DNA of 9,463 bases. Origin: Oscillospiraceae bacterium. Its GTDB lineage: Bacteria > Bacillota > Clostridia > Clostridiales > Clostridiaceae. Made by a program: the position numbers and the translations under genes. The first letter of the stretch is position 1; every line of letters starts with the position of its first letter. Shown here piece after piece: positions 1 to 6,522 of the stretch. Location: assembly GCA_009785875.1 (NCBI GenBank), contig WQUF01000390.1, positions 1 to 9,463 of the forward strand. Reading direction: 5' to 3'. The notes under the pieces were generated by a model that did not search any database, had not been told where the DNA came from, and saw nothing but the letters and a program-made list of their open reading frames with translations.

Positions 1-580
1 TTGATAAGGCAGCACTAGTTTTAGTCATCTGCATTAAGGATATTATCCCCTCTTGCATCCTAGCTCCACCTGATGTACATATTATTATAATCGGAAGTGC
101 CTTCTTTGTTGCATATTCTATTGATTTTGTAATCTTATCTCCCACGACTGATCCCATGCTCCCCATTAAAAAATGATTATCCATTGCACAAATGACGCAC
201 CTATTATTATCGATTGTTCCCTCTCCTGTAATAACAGCCTCATGCATATTTAAACTTTCAGTCAAATATTTTATTTTTTCTTCATAACCAGGAAAATTTA
301 ATGGATTTGCAGTTTTCAGTTTGGCACATGTTTCTTTAAAACTTCCGGTATCCATTATCATTTGAATACGCTCTGTCGCTCTAATTTTAAGGTTATTACC
401 ACAATTAGGACATTGAAATGAATTTTTAATTATATCCGCTTTTACAAAAATTTTCTCGCATTTTGAGCATGTTTGGTTAGAATCGGATTTCGTTACAGCT
501 TTCATATTAGAAATCAATAATTTTTTTCTCACATCTTTAAAGATGTTTAGCCACTCTTTTCTCTTTCCATATAAATTCAT
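1..580 (-). CDS. accD: Acetyl-CoA carboxylase carboxyltransferase subunit beta (3' end of gene lies beyond the left edge)
   Basis: The beta half of the carboxyltransferase moves the carboxyl group from biotin on AccB to acetyl-CoA, making malonyl-CoA; it works in the cytoplasm as an alpha2-beta2 complex with AccA. I translated the minus strand from the ATG at 580-578 and it stays open for 193 codons to the window edge. Seen: a zinc ribbon with Cys38, Cys41, Cys57 and Cys60 (CSKC and CPNC), then the crotonase-like core with GSMGSVVGDKI (about 140-150) and the glycine-rich CTSGGARMQEG (168-178), all expected of AccD. The family is usually 280-300 residues, so about a third is missing off the left edge. 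The start is supported by homology of the first residues (MNLYGKRKEWL) and by GGAG 11 bases upstream, a rather long spacing. Two near-copies of this start lie just upstream (see the repeat at 563-675). It is fourth in the acpP-accB-accC-accD operon. Confidence 0.96.
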   Translation of the reverse strand, partial: MNLYGKRKEWLNIFKDVRKKLLISNMKAVTKSDSNQTCSKCEKIFVKADIIKNSFQCPNCGNNLKIRATERIQMIMDTGSFKETCAKLKTANPLNFPGYEEKIKYLTESLNMHEAVITGEGTIDNNRCVICAMDNHFLMGSMGSVVGDKITKSIEYATKKALPIIIICTSGGARMQEGIISLMQMTKTSAALS

Positions 581-585
581 CTTAT

Positions 586-621
586 TTATTTCTCCAACTC
601 TTTTCCATATAAATTGTTCAT
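586..621 (-). CDS. Possible 11-residue ORF between accC and accD (second)
   Basis: The reading is MNNLYGKELEK: AccD-like start residues fused to the AccC tail (KELEK), exactly what a tandem copy of the junction would produce. GGAG lies 7 bases before the ATG. The TAA ends 5 bases before the accD ATG, so ribosomes finishing here could restart at accD. This is a short junction product rather than a conventional gene, and its translation is inferred from the signals only. Confidence 0.3.
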   Translation of the reverse strand: MNNLYGKELEK

Positions 622-659
622 CTTACTTCTCCAACTATTTTTCCATATAAATTGTTCAT
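618..659 (-). CDS. Possible 13-residue leader-type ORF between accC and accD (first)
   Basis: The reading is MNNLYGKIVGEVR, a near copy of the first residues of AccD (MNLYGK) created by the junction repeat. Its ATG lies one base after the accC TAA and has GGAG with a 7-base spacing, which is a better distance than the one in front of the real accD start. Its TGA overlaps the ATG of the next mini-ORF (ATGA), the classic arrangement for translational coupling. It may be a by-product of the duplication that is translated but without a function of its own. The sequence cannot show that the peptide is made. Confidence 0.3.
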   Translation of the reverse strand: MNNLYGKIVGEVR

Positions 660-660
660 C

Positions 661-2010
661 TTATTTCTCCAACTCTTTCATCAGTTTTTCTATAAAACCA
701 GTATTGAAATTTCCTCTTACAAAGCCAGGATGATACATTATAAGGTATTGAAATTCGATATTATTCTGCACTCCATCAATTATCAATTCTTCAAGGGCTC
801 TTCTCATCTTTCTTATAGCTTCAAGCCTTGTATTGCCATGAACTACAAGTTTAGCTATCAAAGAGTCATAAAATGGAGGAATTTTATAGCCATGGTATAG
901 TATCGTATCTATTCTAACTCCAAATCCTCCAGGCAAAAGTAAACTAGTTATAGTTCCTGGACAAGGTCTAAACCCATTGCTCACATCTTCAGCATTTATC
1001 CTGCACTCTATAGCATGACCCCTAAACTCTATATCCTCTTGACTAAATTTAAGCTTTAAATTTGAGGCAATTCTGATCTGTTCTTTAACAAGATCTATTT
1101 CAGTAATCATCTCGGTCACTGGGTGCTCCACCTGTAATCTGGTATTCATCTCTATAAAATAAAAATTATTCTTATTATCTAATATAAACTCAATAGTTCC
1201 GGCACTTACATATTTTACATTTCTAGCAGCTAAGATGGCAGCATTTCCCATTTTTATTCTTAAATCATCATCAATAGATGATGGAGCTTCTTCAATTAAC
1301 TTTTGATTTCGCCTCTGAATTGAACAATCCCTTTCGCCTAAATGAATTATATTTCCAAAATTATCTCCTAAAACTTGAAATTCGATGTGCCGGGGATTCA
1401 TTATTAATTTCTCTATATAAACAGAATCATCACCAAAACAGGACATGGCTTCTTGCTTTGCAGCAAAAAAGCACTTCTGAAACTCATCTTCAGAATTTGC
1501 GATGCGCATTCCTTTACCGCCACCACCAGAAGAAGCCTTGATTAAAACCGGATAACCAATTTCAGAAGCGATCTTCATACCCTGTTCAATATCAACTATA
1601 ACCCCGTCTGAGCCTGGTACAACAGGTACTCCTGCGTTTTTCATTATTTCTCTGGCCTTTGATTTATTCCCCATATTTTCAATACACTCGCTATCTGGTC
1701 CTATGAAAATAAGCCCCGCTTCTTTTACTTTTCTTGCAAATTCAGCGTTTTCTGATAGAAAGCCAATTCCAGGATGTATAGCATCGCATTCTGATATAAT
1801 AGCAGCACTTATGATATTCTGAATATTTAAATAACTTTCACTGCTTCTATTTCCTCCAACACAAAATGCTTCATCAGCTAATTGAACATGGAGGGATTCT
1901 TTGTCTATAGATGAGTAAATTGCAACTGTTCCAATACCCATCTCCTTGCATGTTCTTATTATTCTAAGTGCAATTTCCCCTCTATTTGCAATAAGTATTT
2001 TTTTCATCAT
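661..2010 (-). CDS. accC: Biotin carboxylase subunit of acetyl-CoA carboxylase
   Basis: AccC uses ATP and bicarbonate to carboxylate biotin on AccB, the first half-reaction of malonyl-CoA synthesis. The 449 residues match the family length. Seen in order: N-terminal domain MKKILIANRGEIALRI (2-17); HPGIGFLSENA (79-89); Lys116 and the ATP-grasp lysine in VLIKAS (Lys158); the glycine-rich nucleotide loop SGGGGKGMR (161-169); ERDCSIQRRNQK (226-237); metal and catalytic residues Glu287, Asn289, Arg291 and Glu295 in IEMNTRLQVEHPVTE (286-300); ECRINAED (335-342); and the C-terminal domain ELIIDGVQNN (408-417). Position 82 is Ile where the E. coli enzyme, from memory, has Tyr (HPGYGFLSEN); the fold signature is otherwise intact. 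The ribosome site AGGAG (2023-2019) overlaps the accB TAG, and the gap to accB is only 11 bases, so the two are coupled. The start may be Met1 or Met2. It continues into accD through a repeated junction. Confidence 0.98.
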   Translation of the reverse strand: MMKKILIANRGEIALRIIRTCKEMGIGTVAIYSSIDKESLHVQLADEAFCVGGNRSSESYLNIQNIISAAIISECDAIHPGIGFLSENAEFARKVKEAGLIFIGPDSECIENMGNKSKAREIMKNAGVPVVPGSDGVIVDIEQGMKIASEIGYPVLIKASSGGGGKGMRIANSEDEFQKCFFAAKQEAMSCFGDDSVYIEKLIMNPRHIEFQVLGDNFGNIIHLGERDCSIQRRNQKLIEEAPSSIDDDLRIKMGNAAILAARNVKYVSAGTIEFILDNKNNFYFIEMNTRLQVEHPVTEMITEIDLVKEQIRIASNLKLKFSQEDIEFRGHAIECRINAEDVSNGFRPCPGTITSLLLPGGFGVRIDTILYHGYKIPPFYDSLIAKLVVHGNTRLEAIRKMRRALEELIIDGVQNNIEFQYLIMYHPGFVRGNFNTGFIEKLMKELEK

Positions 2011-2021
2011 ATCTAAAACTC

Positions 2022-2483
2022 CTATTTATGTATTGCAAAAATAGGTAAATCAAACTCTAATATGTCCCCATCATCAACGTATATCTCTTCGATAATCCCA
2101 TCACAAGGTGATTTTATCTCATTCATCACTTTCATAGCCTCTACAACACATAGGGTTTGCCCTTTTAAAACTGAATTACCTAATTCAACAAACGGTTTTA
2201 AACCAGGACTAGTTGAAGAATAAAAAGTCCCAACAACTGGTGATTTAACTATTTCAATATCTTTTCTAATTTTTTCATTTTTATGTATTACCTCTGAAAT
2301 AGGTTGATTGTCTTCAAGTGCTAGAGTATTTTCATTAAGACTCGTATTTTCATCAAGATCGTAGTTTTTATTTGAAGTTTCTTTTTCTAATTCAATTTGA
2401 AAATTATCATAGATTATCTTTAGTTTATAAATATTTGATTTGGAAAAATTATCCATTAAATCGTTGATAAATACTTTATCCAT
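2022..2483 (-). CDS. accB: Biotin carboxyl carrier protein of acetyl-CoA carboxylase
   Basis: AccB carries the biotin that shuttles CO2 from AccC to the AccA/AccD carboxyltransferase. The 153 residues fit the family. Seen: an N-terminal segment (1-35) like that of other BCCPs, an acidic Asn/Glu-rich linker (about 36-75) in the place of the usual Pro/Ala-rich hinge, and a C-terminal biotinyl domain from about residue 77 (KSPVVGTFYSS) with the thumb-bearing PFVELGNSVLKGQTLC. The biotinylation motif is EAMKVMNEI with the acceptor Lys118. It ends with the usual DGDILEFDLPIFAI. The start has AAGGAG (2495-2490) six bases upstream. A TATAAT hexamer (2510-2505) lies just before that, with no good -35, so an internal promoter is only a possibility. 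It lies 51 bases after acpP and 11 bases before accC. Confidence 0.97.
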   Translation of the reverse strand: MDKVFINDLMDNFSKSNIYKLKIIYDNFQIELEKETSNKNYDLDENTSLNENTLALEDNQPISEVIHKNEKIRKDIEIVKSPVVGTFYSSTSPGLKPFVELGNSVLKGQTLCVVEAMKVMNEIKSPCDGIIEEIYVDDGDILEFDLPIFAIHK

Positions 2484-2512
2484 AAAATTCTCCTTGTTAA
2501 TAGTATTATATT

Positions 2513-2536
2513 AAAAAGGGTACCTTAATGTACCCT
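2513..2536 (-). terminator. Weak intrinsic terminator or attenuator between acpP and accB
   Basis: Read on the minus strand, AGGGTAC - ATTAAG - GTACCCT is a perfect 7-bp stem with a 6-base loop, running straight into TTTTT. The stem starts inside the acpP stop codon. The stem is short and the T-run is brief, so partial termination is more likely than a full stop. That would leave more acpP than acc mRNA, which suits the high demand for carrier protein. Confidence 0.55.
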
Positions 2537-2786
2537 AAATTTGAAGCCTCAGATCAATATAATTAATTAAATCTGAAACAGTAACAATATTAGATGCTTC
2601 ATCATCATTTATTTTAACTCCAAATGATTCTTCGACTTCAACCATCAGTTCAATGGAATCAAGAGAATCACACCCAAAATCATTTAAAAACTCAGAATCA
2701 AGTTTTACTTTTTGTTCATCGATCTTTAAAAAATCAAGCAATATATCCTTTACAGTATCTTGAATCTTCGCAATACTTTGAACCAT
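2535..2786 (-). CDS. acpP: Acyl carrier protein
   Basis: AcpP carries growing acyl chains on a phosphopantetheine arm during fatty-acid synthesis in the cytoplasm. From the ATG at 2786 the protein has 83 residues, close to the usual 75-85. The prosthetic-group site is GCDSLDSIEL (38-47) with Ser41, followed by the acidic recognition helix MVEVEESFGVKI (48-59) and the usual ending VSDLINYI. The frame stays open upstream to an ATG at 2825 (13 more residues, LKLKENVLGGIF after the Met). I reject that start because AGGGGG (2799-2794) sits 7 bases before the 2786 ATG and the extension is not ACP-like. It is the first gene of the visible acc operon and is followed by a small terminator-like hairpin. 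Clostridia often have fab genes between acpP and accB; here there are none. Confidence 0.95.
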   Translation of the reverse strand: MVQSIAKIQDTVKDILLDFLKIDEQKVKLDSEFLNDFGCDSLDSIELMVEVEESFGVKINDDEASNIVTVSDLINYIDLRLQI

Positions 2787-2850
2787 AAAAATTCCCCCTA
2801 AAACATTTTCCTTAAGTTTTAGCATATATATAAATAATAGCTAATGACCT

Positions 2851-2887
2851 ATTTTATCTATTTTAGTCTACTACAGATATTATGAAA
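2851..2887 (-). promoter_or_regulatory. Possible acpP promoter
   Basis: On the minus strand TTTCAT (2887-2882) and TAAAAT (2865-2860) are 16 bases apart, a weak sigma-A-like pair. A second TAAAAT follows at 2856-2851 as part of a direct repeat TAAAATAG-A-TAAAATAG. Transcription from here would give a leader of about 65 bases before acpP. I see no FapR-type or FabT-type palindrome. In DNA this AT-rich such matches arise easily, so this is tentative. Confidence 0.25.
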
Positions 2888-3185
2888 TTTTGTAAATTTA
2901 TCCTTAATGATAGCATTTATGATTTCAACCAATATATTAATAAACATAGATTGCTTTGCTTATCTTTAAATAAATTTTAATACTTATATATATTTCAACA
3001 TAAATTTACCATATACTGATACAATTGTCCATATTATTTGCATATAATTTACATTTTATTCAAAAACTATTTAATTAAAATAGATATATCCATCAATTTT
3101 TTTATGGTTCTGTTAATGTTAAAAGCTTTTGGATATAAATTTTCTTTTAATCGTTCATTATTATCATATGAAGATTGTCACCTAA

Positions 3186-3214
3186 TTGATTATACTTTCA
3201 TATTAATATAAAAT
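3186..3214 (+). promoter_or_regulatory. Likely sigma-A promoter of the hut operon
   Basis: TTGATT (3186-3191) and TAAAAT (3209-3214) are separated by 17 bases, a good sigma-A layout, about 30 bases before the hutU start. Inverted repeats lie over the -10 and the expected start point: ATTAATAT (3202-3209) with ATATTAAT (3222-3229), and AATATTA-G-TAATATT (3212-3226). This is where a repressor could bind, but the repeats are made only of A and T and may be chance. Upstream, 3138-3152 begins with a perfect CodY half-site (AATTTTC), but the full 15-base match to the CodY box has four mismatches. Confidence 0.45.
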
Positions 3215-3231
3215 ATTAGTAATATTAATTT

Positions 3232-3238
3232 AAGGAGG
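3232..3238 (+). promoter_or_regulatory. Ribosome binding site of hutU
   Basis: AAGGAGG, a full match to the anti-Shine-Dalgarno sequence, sits 5 bases before the hutU ATG and fixes the start at 3244. Confidence 0.85.
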
Positions 3239-3243
3239 ATACT

Positions 3244-5262
3244 ATGTTCGATAATAAGTCTATCAAAGATTCTATGACAGTAAAGCTTACAAGAGAAGAT
3301 ATGGCTCAAGAACTTAATTTTGATAAAAAATATAGACGTGCACCTAAAAGAGCTATGACACTTTCAAAAAATGAAATCAAACTCGCTGTAAAAAATGCTT
3401 TGAGATACATCGAAGAAGAGTTTCATGAGGAATTAGCAAAAGAATTCTATGACGAGCTCATGAATTACGGTAGAATATACGGCTATAGATTTAGACCTGA
3501 TGGAGCTATTTTTGCAAAACCTGTGGATGAGTACAAAGGGAATTGCGTTGAAGCAAAAGCCTTTCAGCTTATGATTGATAACAATTTGGATTTCAATGTG
3601 GCTCTCTATCCTTATGAACTGGTAACTTATGGCGAGTCAGGTCAGGTATGCGCAAATTGGATGCAATACAGATTGATAAAAAAATACCTTGAAGTTTTAG
3701 ACAGGAATCAAACTCTGGTTGTAGCATCAGGTCATCCTGTTGGATTATTTCACAGCAGTGAATTATCCCCTAGAGTTATAATAACAAATGGTTTGATGGT
3801 AGGCATGTTCGATGATATAGATAATTTTAATAGAGCTGCAAGCCTTGGAGTAGCTAATTATGGACAGATGACAGCCGGTGGATGGATGTACATCGGTCCA
3901 CAGGGAATAGTTCACGGTACTTATAACACCATTTTAAATGCAGGAAGACTTTTTTTAGGGGTTCCTCAAAATGGAGATTTGACTGGCAAACTATTCGTAA
4001 CATCAGGTTTAGGAGGGATGTCTGGAGCTCAAGGAAAAGCATGTGAAATCGCTAGAGGAGTTTCCATAATCGCCGAAGTTGATCTATCCAGGATAACCAC
4101 AAGGTATGAACAAGGATGGGTTAACGCACTTTGCACTTCACCAGTAGAAGCCTTCAATAAAGCTTTTGATTCTTTAAATAAAAAAGAGCCTATTGCAATA
4201 GCTTTCCATGGAAATATAGTTGACCTGCTTCAATATGCAATTGATAACAACATCCACATCGATCTTTTATCTGATCAGACTTCCTGTCATGAGGTATATA
4301 GCGGTGGATACTGCCCATGTGGAATAAGTTTTGAGGAAAGGACACATCTTCTTTCTACTGATAAGGAAAAATTCAAAGAGCTTGTCAATATCACTTTAAG
4401 GAAGCACTTTGAAGAGATTAAAGTCTTGACTTCAAGGGGAACATATTTCTTCGATTATGGGAACTCTTTTCTGAAGGCAATCTTCGACTCCGGAATTAAA
4501 GAGATCTCTAAAAACGGCATGGATGAAAGAGATGGATTCATATGGCCAAGTTACGTGGAGGATATATTAGGGCCAGAATTGTTCGACTTTGGATATGGTC
4601 CATTTAGGTGGGTTTGCTTATCTCTTAAAGATGAGGATCTGGATAAAACCGACAAAGCTGCTATGGAATGCATAGATCCTAATAGGAGATATCAGGATTT
4701 AGACAATTATAACTGGATTCGCGATGCAAAGAAAAACTCTTTAGTGGTTGGGAGTAAAGCTAGAATTTTATATCAAGACGCTTCTGGAAGGCTCAATATT
4801 GCACTAAAATTTAATGATATGGTTCGCCGTGGAGAAATTGGACCAATAATGATGGGAAGAGACCACCACGATGTTTCTGGAACTGATTCTCCATTTAGAG
4901 AGACTTCAAATATTAAAGATGGATCAAATGTGATGGCGGACATGGCAATTCATTGTTTTGCCGGAAATGCTGCAAGGGGCATGAGCATGGTTGCCCTTCA
5001 TAATGGTGGAGGTGTTGGAACAAGCAAAGCCATAAATGGTGGATTTGGATTGGTTTTAGATGGATCGGATAGAGTAGATGAGATATTAAAGAATGCAATG
5101 CTTTGGGATGTTATGTCTGGAGTTGCAAGAAGATCCTGGGCTAGAAATAAAAATGCCATGGATACAGCTATAAAATACAATGAAGATTATAAAGGTAGAG
5201 ATCATTTGACCATCCCTTACGTCGCTGATGATGCGTTAATAGATAGGATCGTAGGTGACTAA
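3244..5262 (+). CDS. hutU: Urocanate hydratase (urocanase), long form
   Basis: HutU adds water to urocanate to make 4-imidazolone-5-propionate, using tightly bound NAD+ as an electrophile; cytoplasmic. Seen: TYGESGQVCANWMQYR (128-143), SGHPVGLF (162-169), YGQMTAGGWMYIGPQGIVHGTY (206-227, urocanase core), the NAD-binding loop TSGLGGMSGAQ (253-263), SDQTSCHE (343-350), MGRDHHDVSGTDSPFRET (537-554) and LHNGGGVG (585-592). At 672 residues it is longer than the usual bacterial enzyme (about 550) and fits the longer form I recall from clostridia and other anaerobes. The standard signature around the active-site cysteine (FQGLPxRICW) is not found verbatim; GPFRWVCLS (452-460, Cys458) is my best candidate for the equivalent, followed by an apparent insertion of about 60 residues before LKFNDMV. 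First gene of the hut operon; its TAA abuts the hutI ATG with no gap. Confidence 0.96.
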   Translation: MFDNKSIKDSMTVKLTREDMAQELNFDKKYRRAPKRAMTLSKNEIKLAVKNALRYIEEEFHEELAKEFYDELMNYGRIYGYRFRPDGAIFAKPVDEYKGNCVEAKAFQLMIDNNLDFNVALYPYELVTYGESGQVCANWMQYRLIKKYLEVLDRNQTLVVASGHPVGLFHSSELSPRVIITNGLMVGMFDDIDNFNRAASLGVANYGQMTAGGWMYIGPQGIVHGTYNTILNAGRLFLGVPQNGDLTGKLFVTSGLGGMSGAQGKACEIARGVSIIAEVDLSRITTRYEQGWVNALCTSPVEAFNKAFDSLNKKEPIAIAFHGNIVDLLQYAIDNNIHIDLLSDQTSCHEVYSGGYCPCGISFEERTHLLSTDKEKFKELVNITLRKHFEEIKVLTSRGTYFFDYGNSFLKAIFDSGIKEISKNGMDERDGFIWPSYVEDILGPELFDFGYGPFRWVCLSLKDEDLDKTDKAAMECIDPNRRYQDLDNYNWIRDAKKNSLVVGSKARILYQDASGRLNIALKFNDMVRRGEIGPIMMGRDHHDVSGTDSPFRETSNIKDGSNVMADMAIHCFAGNAARGMSMVALHNGGGVGTSKAINGGFGLVLDGSDRVDEILKNAMLWDVMSGVARRSWARNKNAMDTAIKYNEDYKGRDHLTIPYVADDALIDRIVGD

Positions 5263-6522
5263 ATGCCAAAACTGATAGTGTATAATATTAGAAGGTTATA
5301 TGGAATAAATGATTCAGGTATTAAAAAAGGTCACAATTTAAATTCTATCGATTATATAGATGATGCGTATATAATCTGCGAAGACGATAAAATCATTGAG
5401 ATTGGCTCTGGAGATATATATAAAAAATATTCAAATGAAAATGTAACATTTTTAGATGCTGAAAATAAAATAGTTGTACCTGGTTTTATCGACGGTCACA
5501 CACATCTTATACATGCTGGTTCAAGGGAACACGAATTCATAGATAAAATTAAAGGCGTTCCCTATCTGGATATTTTAAAAAATGGCGGTGGAATACTTAG
5601 CACTGTTAAAAAGACGAGAGAGGCTTCCTTTGAAGAACTTTACAATATAGGATACGAAAATTTAAATGAGATGCTCTTAAATGGTGTAACAACTGTTGAA
5701 GCTAAATCTGGCTATGGTCTGGATCTTGAGAATGAATTAAAACAATTGAGAGTAGCTAAAAAATTAAATGAGGATCACCCTGTTGATATAATAAGCACGT
5801 ACCTTGCTGCTCATGCCACTCCTTTAGAGTATACAGATAGAAAAGATGAATACATAGATGATTGCATAAAATGGTTAAAGCTCATTAAAGATAATGATTT
5901 AGCAATATTCTGCGATATATTCTGTGAAGAAGGAGTTTTTGACGTAAATCAAGCTAGAAAACTCTTCAGCGAAGCTTTAAAATTAGGACTTAAATTAAAA
6001 ATACACGCTGATGAAATATATGATATTGGAGCATCGAGGCTTTGTGAAGAATTTAAATTGACTACAGTGGATCATCTCCTTGCTACCAGTAAAGAAAGCA
6101 TCAAGGCAATTGCAAAGATGAATACCATAGCAAATCTTTTGCCTTTTACATCATTTTCTCTTTCAAAGCCATATGCTAGAGCTTATAAAATGATAGATGA
6201 AAATGTTGCAATTGAAATATCCAGCGACTTCAATCCAGGAAGTGCACCAAACAACAATTTTGAATTGGTGATGCAATTAGGGGCAATAGGTTTAAAGCTC
6301 ACTCCAGTTGAAATTTTAAATGCTGTCACAATAAATGCTAGCTATGGAGTGGATAAAAATAAAGAGATTGGAACCATTGAAAAAGGCAAAAAGGCAGATT
6401 TTTTGATTTTAAATTGCGATAATTTAGAATATTTCTTCTATAGAATGGGGAAAAATCATATAAAACATGTGATTAAAGATAGTATTATAGTTTATGATAA
6501 GCAGAAAGGATTTGGAAAATGA
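5263..6522 (+). CDS. hutI: Imidazolonepropionase
   Basis: HutI hydrolyses 4-imidazolone-5-propionate to N-formimino-L-glutamate; it is a metal-dependent amidohydrolase (TIM barrel with a small beta-sandwich) in the cytoplasm. The 419 residues match the family. Seen: PGFIDGHTHLIHAGSREHEF (73-92) with metal ligands His79 and His81 and Arg88; GVTTVEAKSGYGLD (141-154); YLAAHATP (180-187, His184); LKIHADEI (245-252, His248 and Glu251); TVDHLL (268-273); and SDFNPGSAPN (321-330) with the metal/catalytic Asp322. The C-terminal EIGTIEKGKKADFLIL is typical of amidohydrolases. The start codon follows the hutU stop directly (TAAATG), with AGGTG shortly upstream inside hutU, so it depends on translational coupling. 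It overlaps ftcD by four bases (ATGA). Confidence 0.97.
   Translation: MPKLIVYNIRRLYGINDSGIKKGHNLNSIDYIDDAYIICEDDKIIEIGSGDIYKKYSNENVTFLDAENKIVVPGFIDGHTHLIHAGSREHEFIDKIKGVPYLDILKNGGGILSTVKKTREASFEELYNIGYENLNEMLLNGVTTVEAKSGYGLDLENELKQLRVAKKLNEDHPVDIISTYLAAHATPLEYTDRKDEYIDDCIKWLKLIKDNDLAIFCDIFCEEGVFDVNQARKLFSEALKLGLKLKIHADEIYDIGASRLCEEFKLTTVDHLLATSKESIKAIAKMNTIANLLPFTSFSLSKPYARAYKMIDENVAIEISSDFNPGSAPNNNFELVMQLGAIGLKLTPVEILNAVTINASYGVDKNKEIGTIEKGKKADFLILNCDNLEYFFYRMGKNHIKHVIKDSIIVYDKQKGFGK

Larger units (their letters stand above)
563..675 (-). repeat. Three tandem copies of the accC-stop / accD-start junction (about 38 bases each)
   Basis: On the minus strand three imperfect copies follow each other: 675-638, 637-601 and 600-563. 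Each holds GTTGGAGAA, a stop, an ATG and then TTTATATGGAAA. Copy 1 carries the last codons of accC (ELEK and its TAA). Copy 3 carries the true accD start. Copies 1 and 2 are near-identical over ATGAACAATTTATATGG, while copy 3 has an extra AATA before the start and lacks three bases after it. The layout fits slipped-strand or unequal duplication of a translational-coupling junction. It does not look like a mobile repeat, because both ends are coding sequence of the neighbouring genes. Confidence 0.9.
2787..3243. other. Divergent intergenic region between acpP and hutU; no gene seen
   Basis: About 450 bases, strongly AT-rich, with only very short open frames lacking ribosome sites. It must hold the promoters of the two divergent operons. 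An 11-base word TAAAATAGATA occurs on the plus strand at 3076-3086 and on the minus strand at 2865-2855. There is a small hairpin-like CTATTT/AAATAG at 3067-3083 and a self-complementary AAAAGCTTTT at 3121-3130. I see no tRNA, terminator or recognisable riboswitch. Confidence 0.7.

Noticed and set aside
652..900. 82-codon plus-strand frame antisense to accC
   Set aside because: It lies wholly over the accC 3' end and the repeat, has no ribosome site and its protein resembles no family I know.
1278..1541. 87-codon plus-strand frame antisense to accC
   Set aside because: Antisense shadow of a strongly conserved gene with no start signal.
2787..2825. Longer acpP start at ATG 2825
   Set aside because: There is no ribosome site before it and the extra 13 residues are not ACP-like; the 2786 ATG has AGGGGG at a 7-base spacing.
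3144..3160. CcpA cre site around AATCG upstream of hutU
   Set aside because: The flanking TG and the matching right half of the consensus are missing; only the AANCG core fits.
2787..3243. Riboswitch or small RNA in the long intergenic region
   Set aside because: I found no GC-containing conserved core, no strong stem and no terminator hairpin; the region is simply AT-rich.
4913..5180. Two overlapping minus-strand frames inside hutU
   Set aside because: Both are opposite the conserved GGGVG region of hutU; their His/Pro-rich or low-complexity content is what such a shadow gives.
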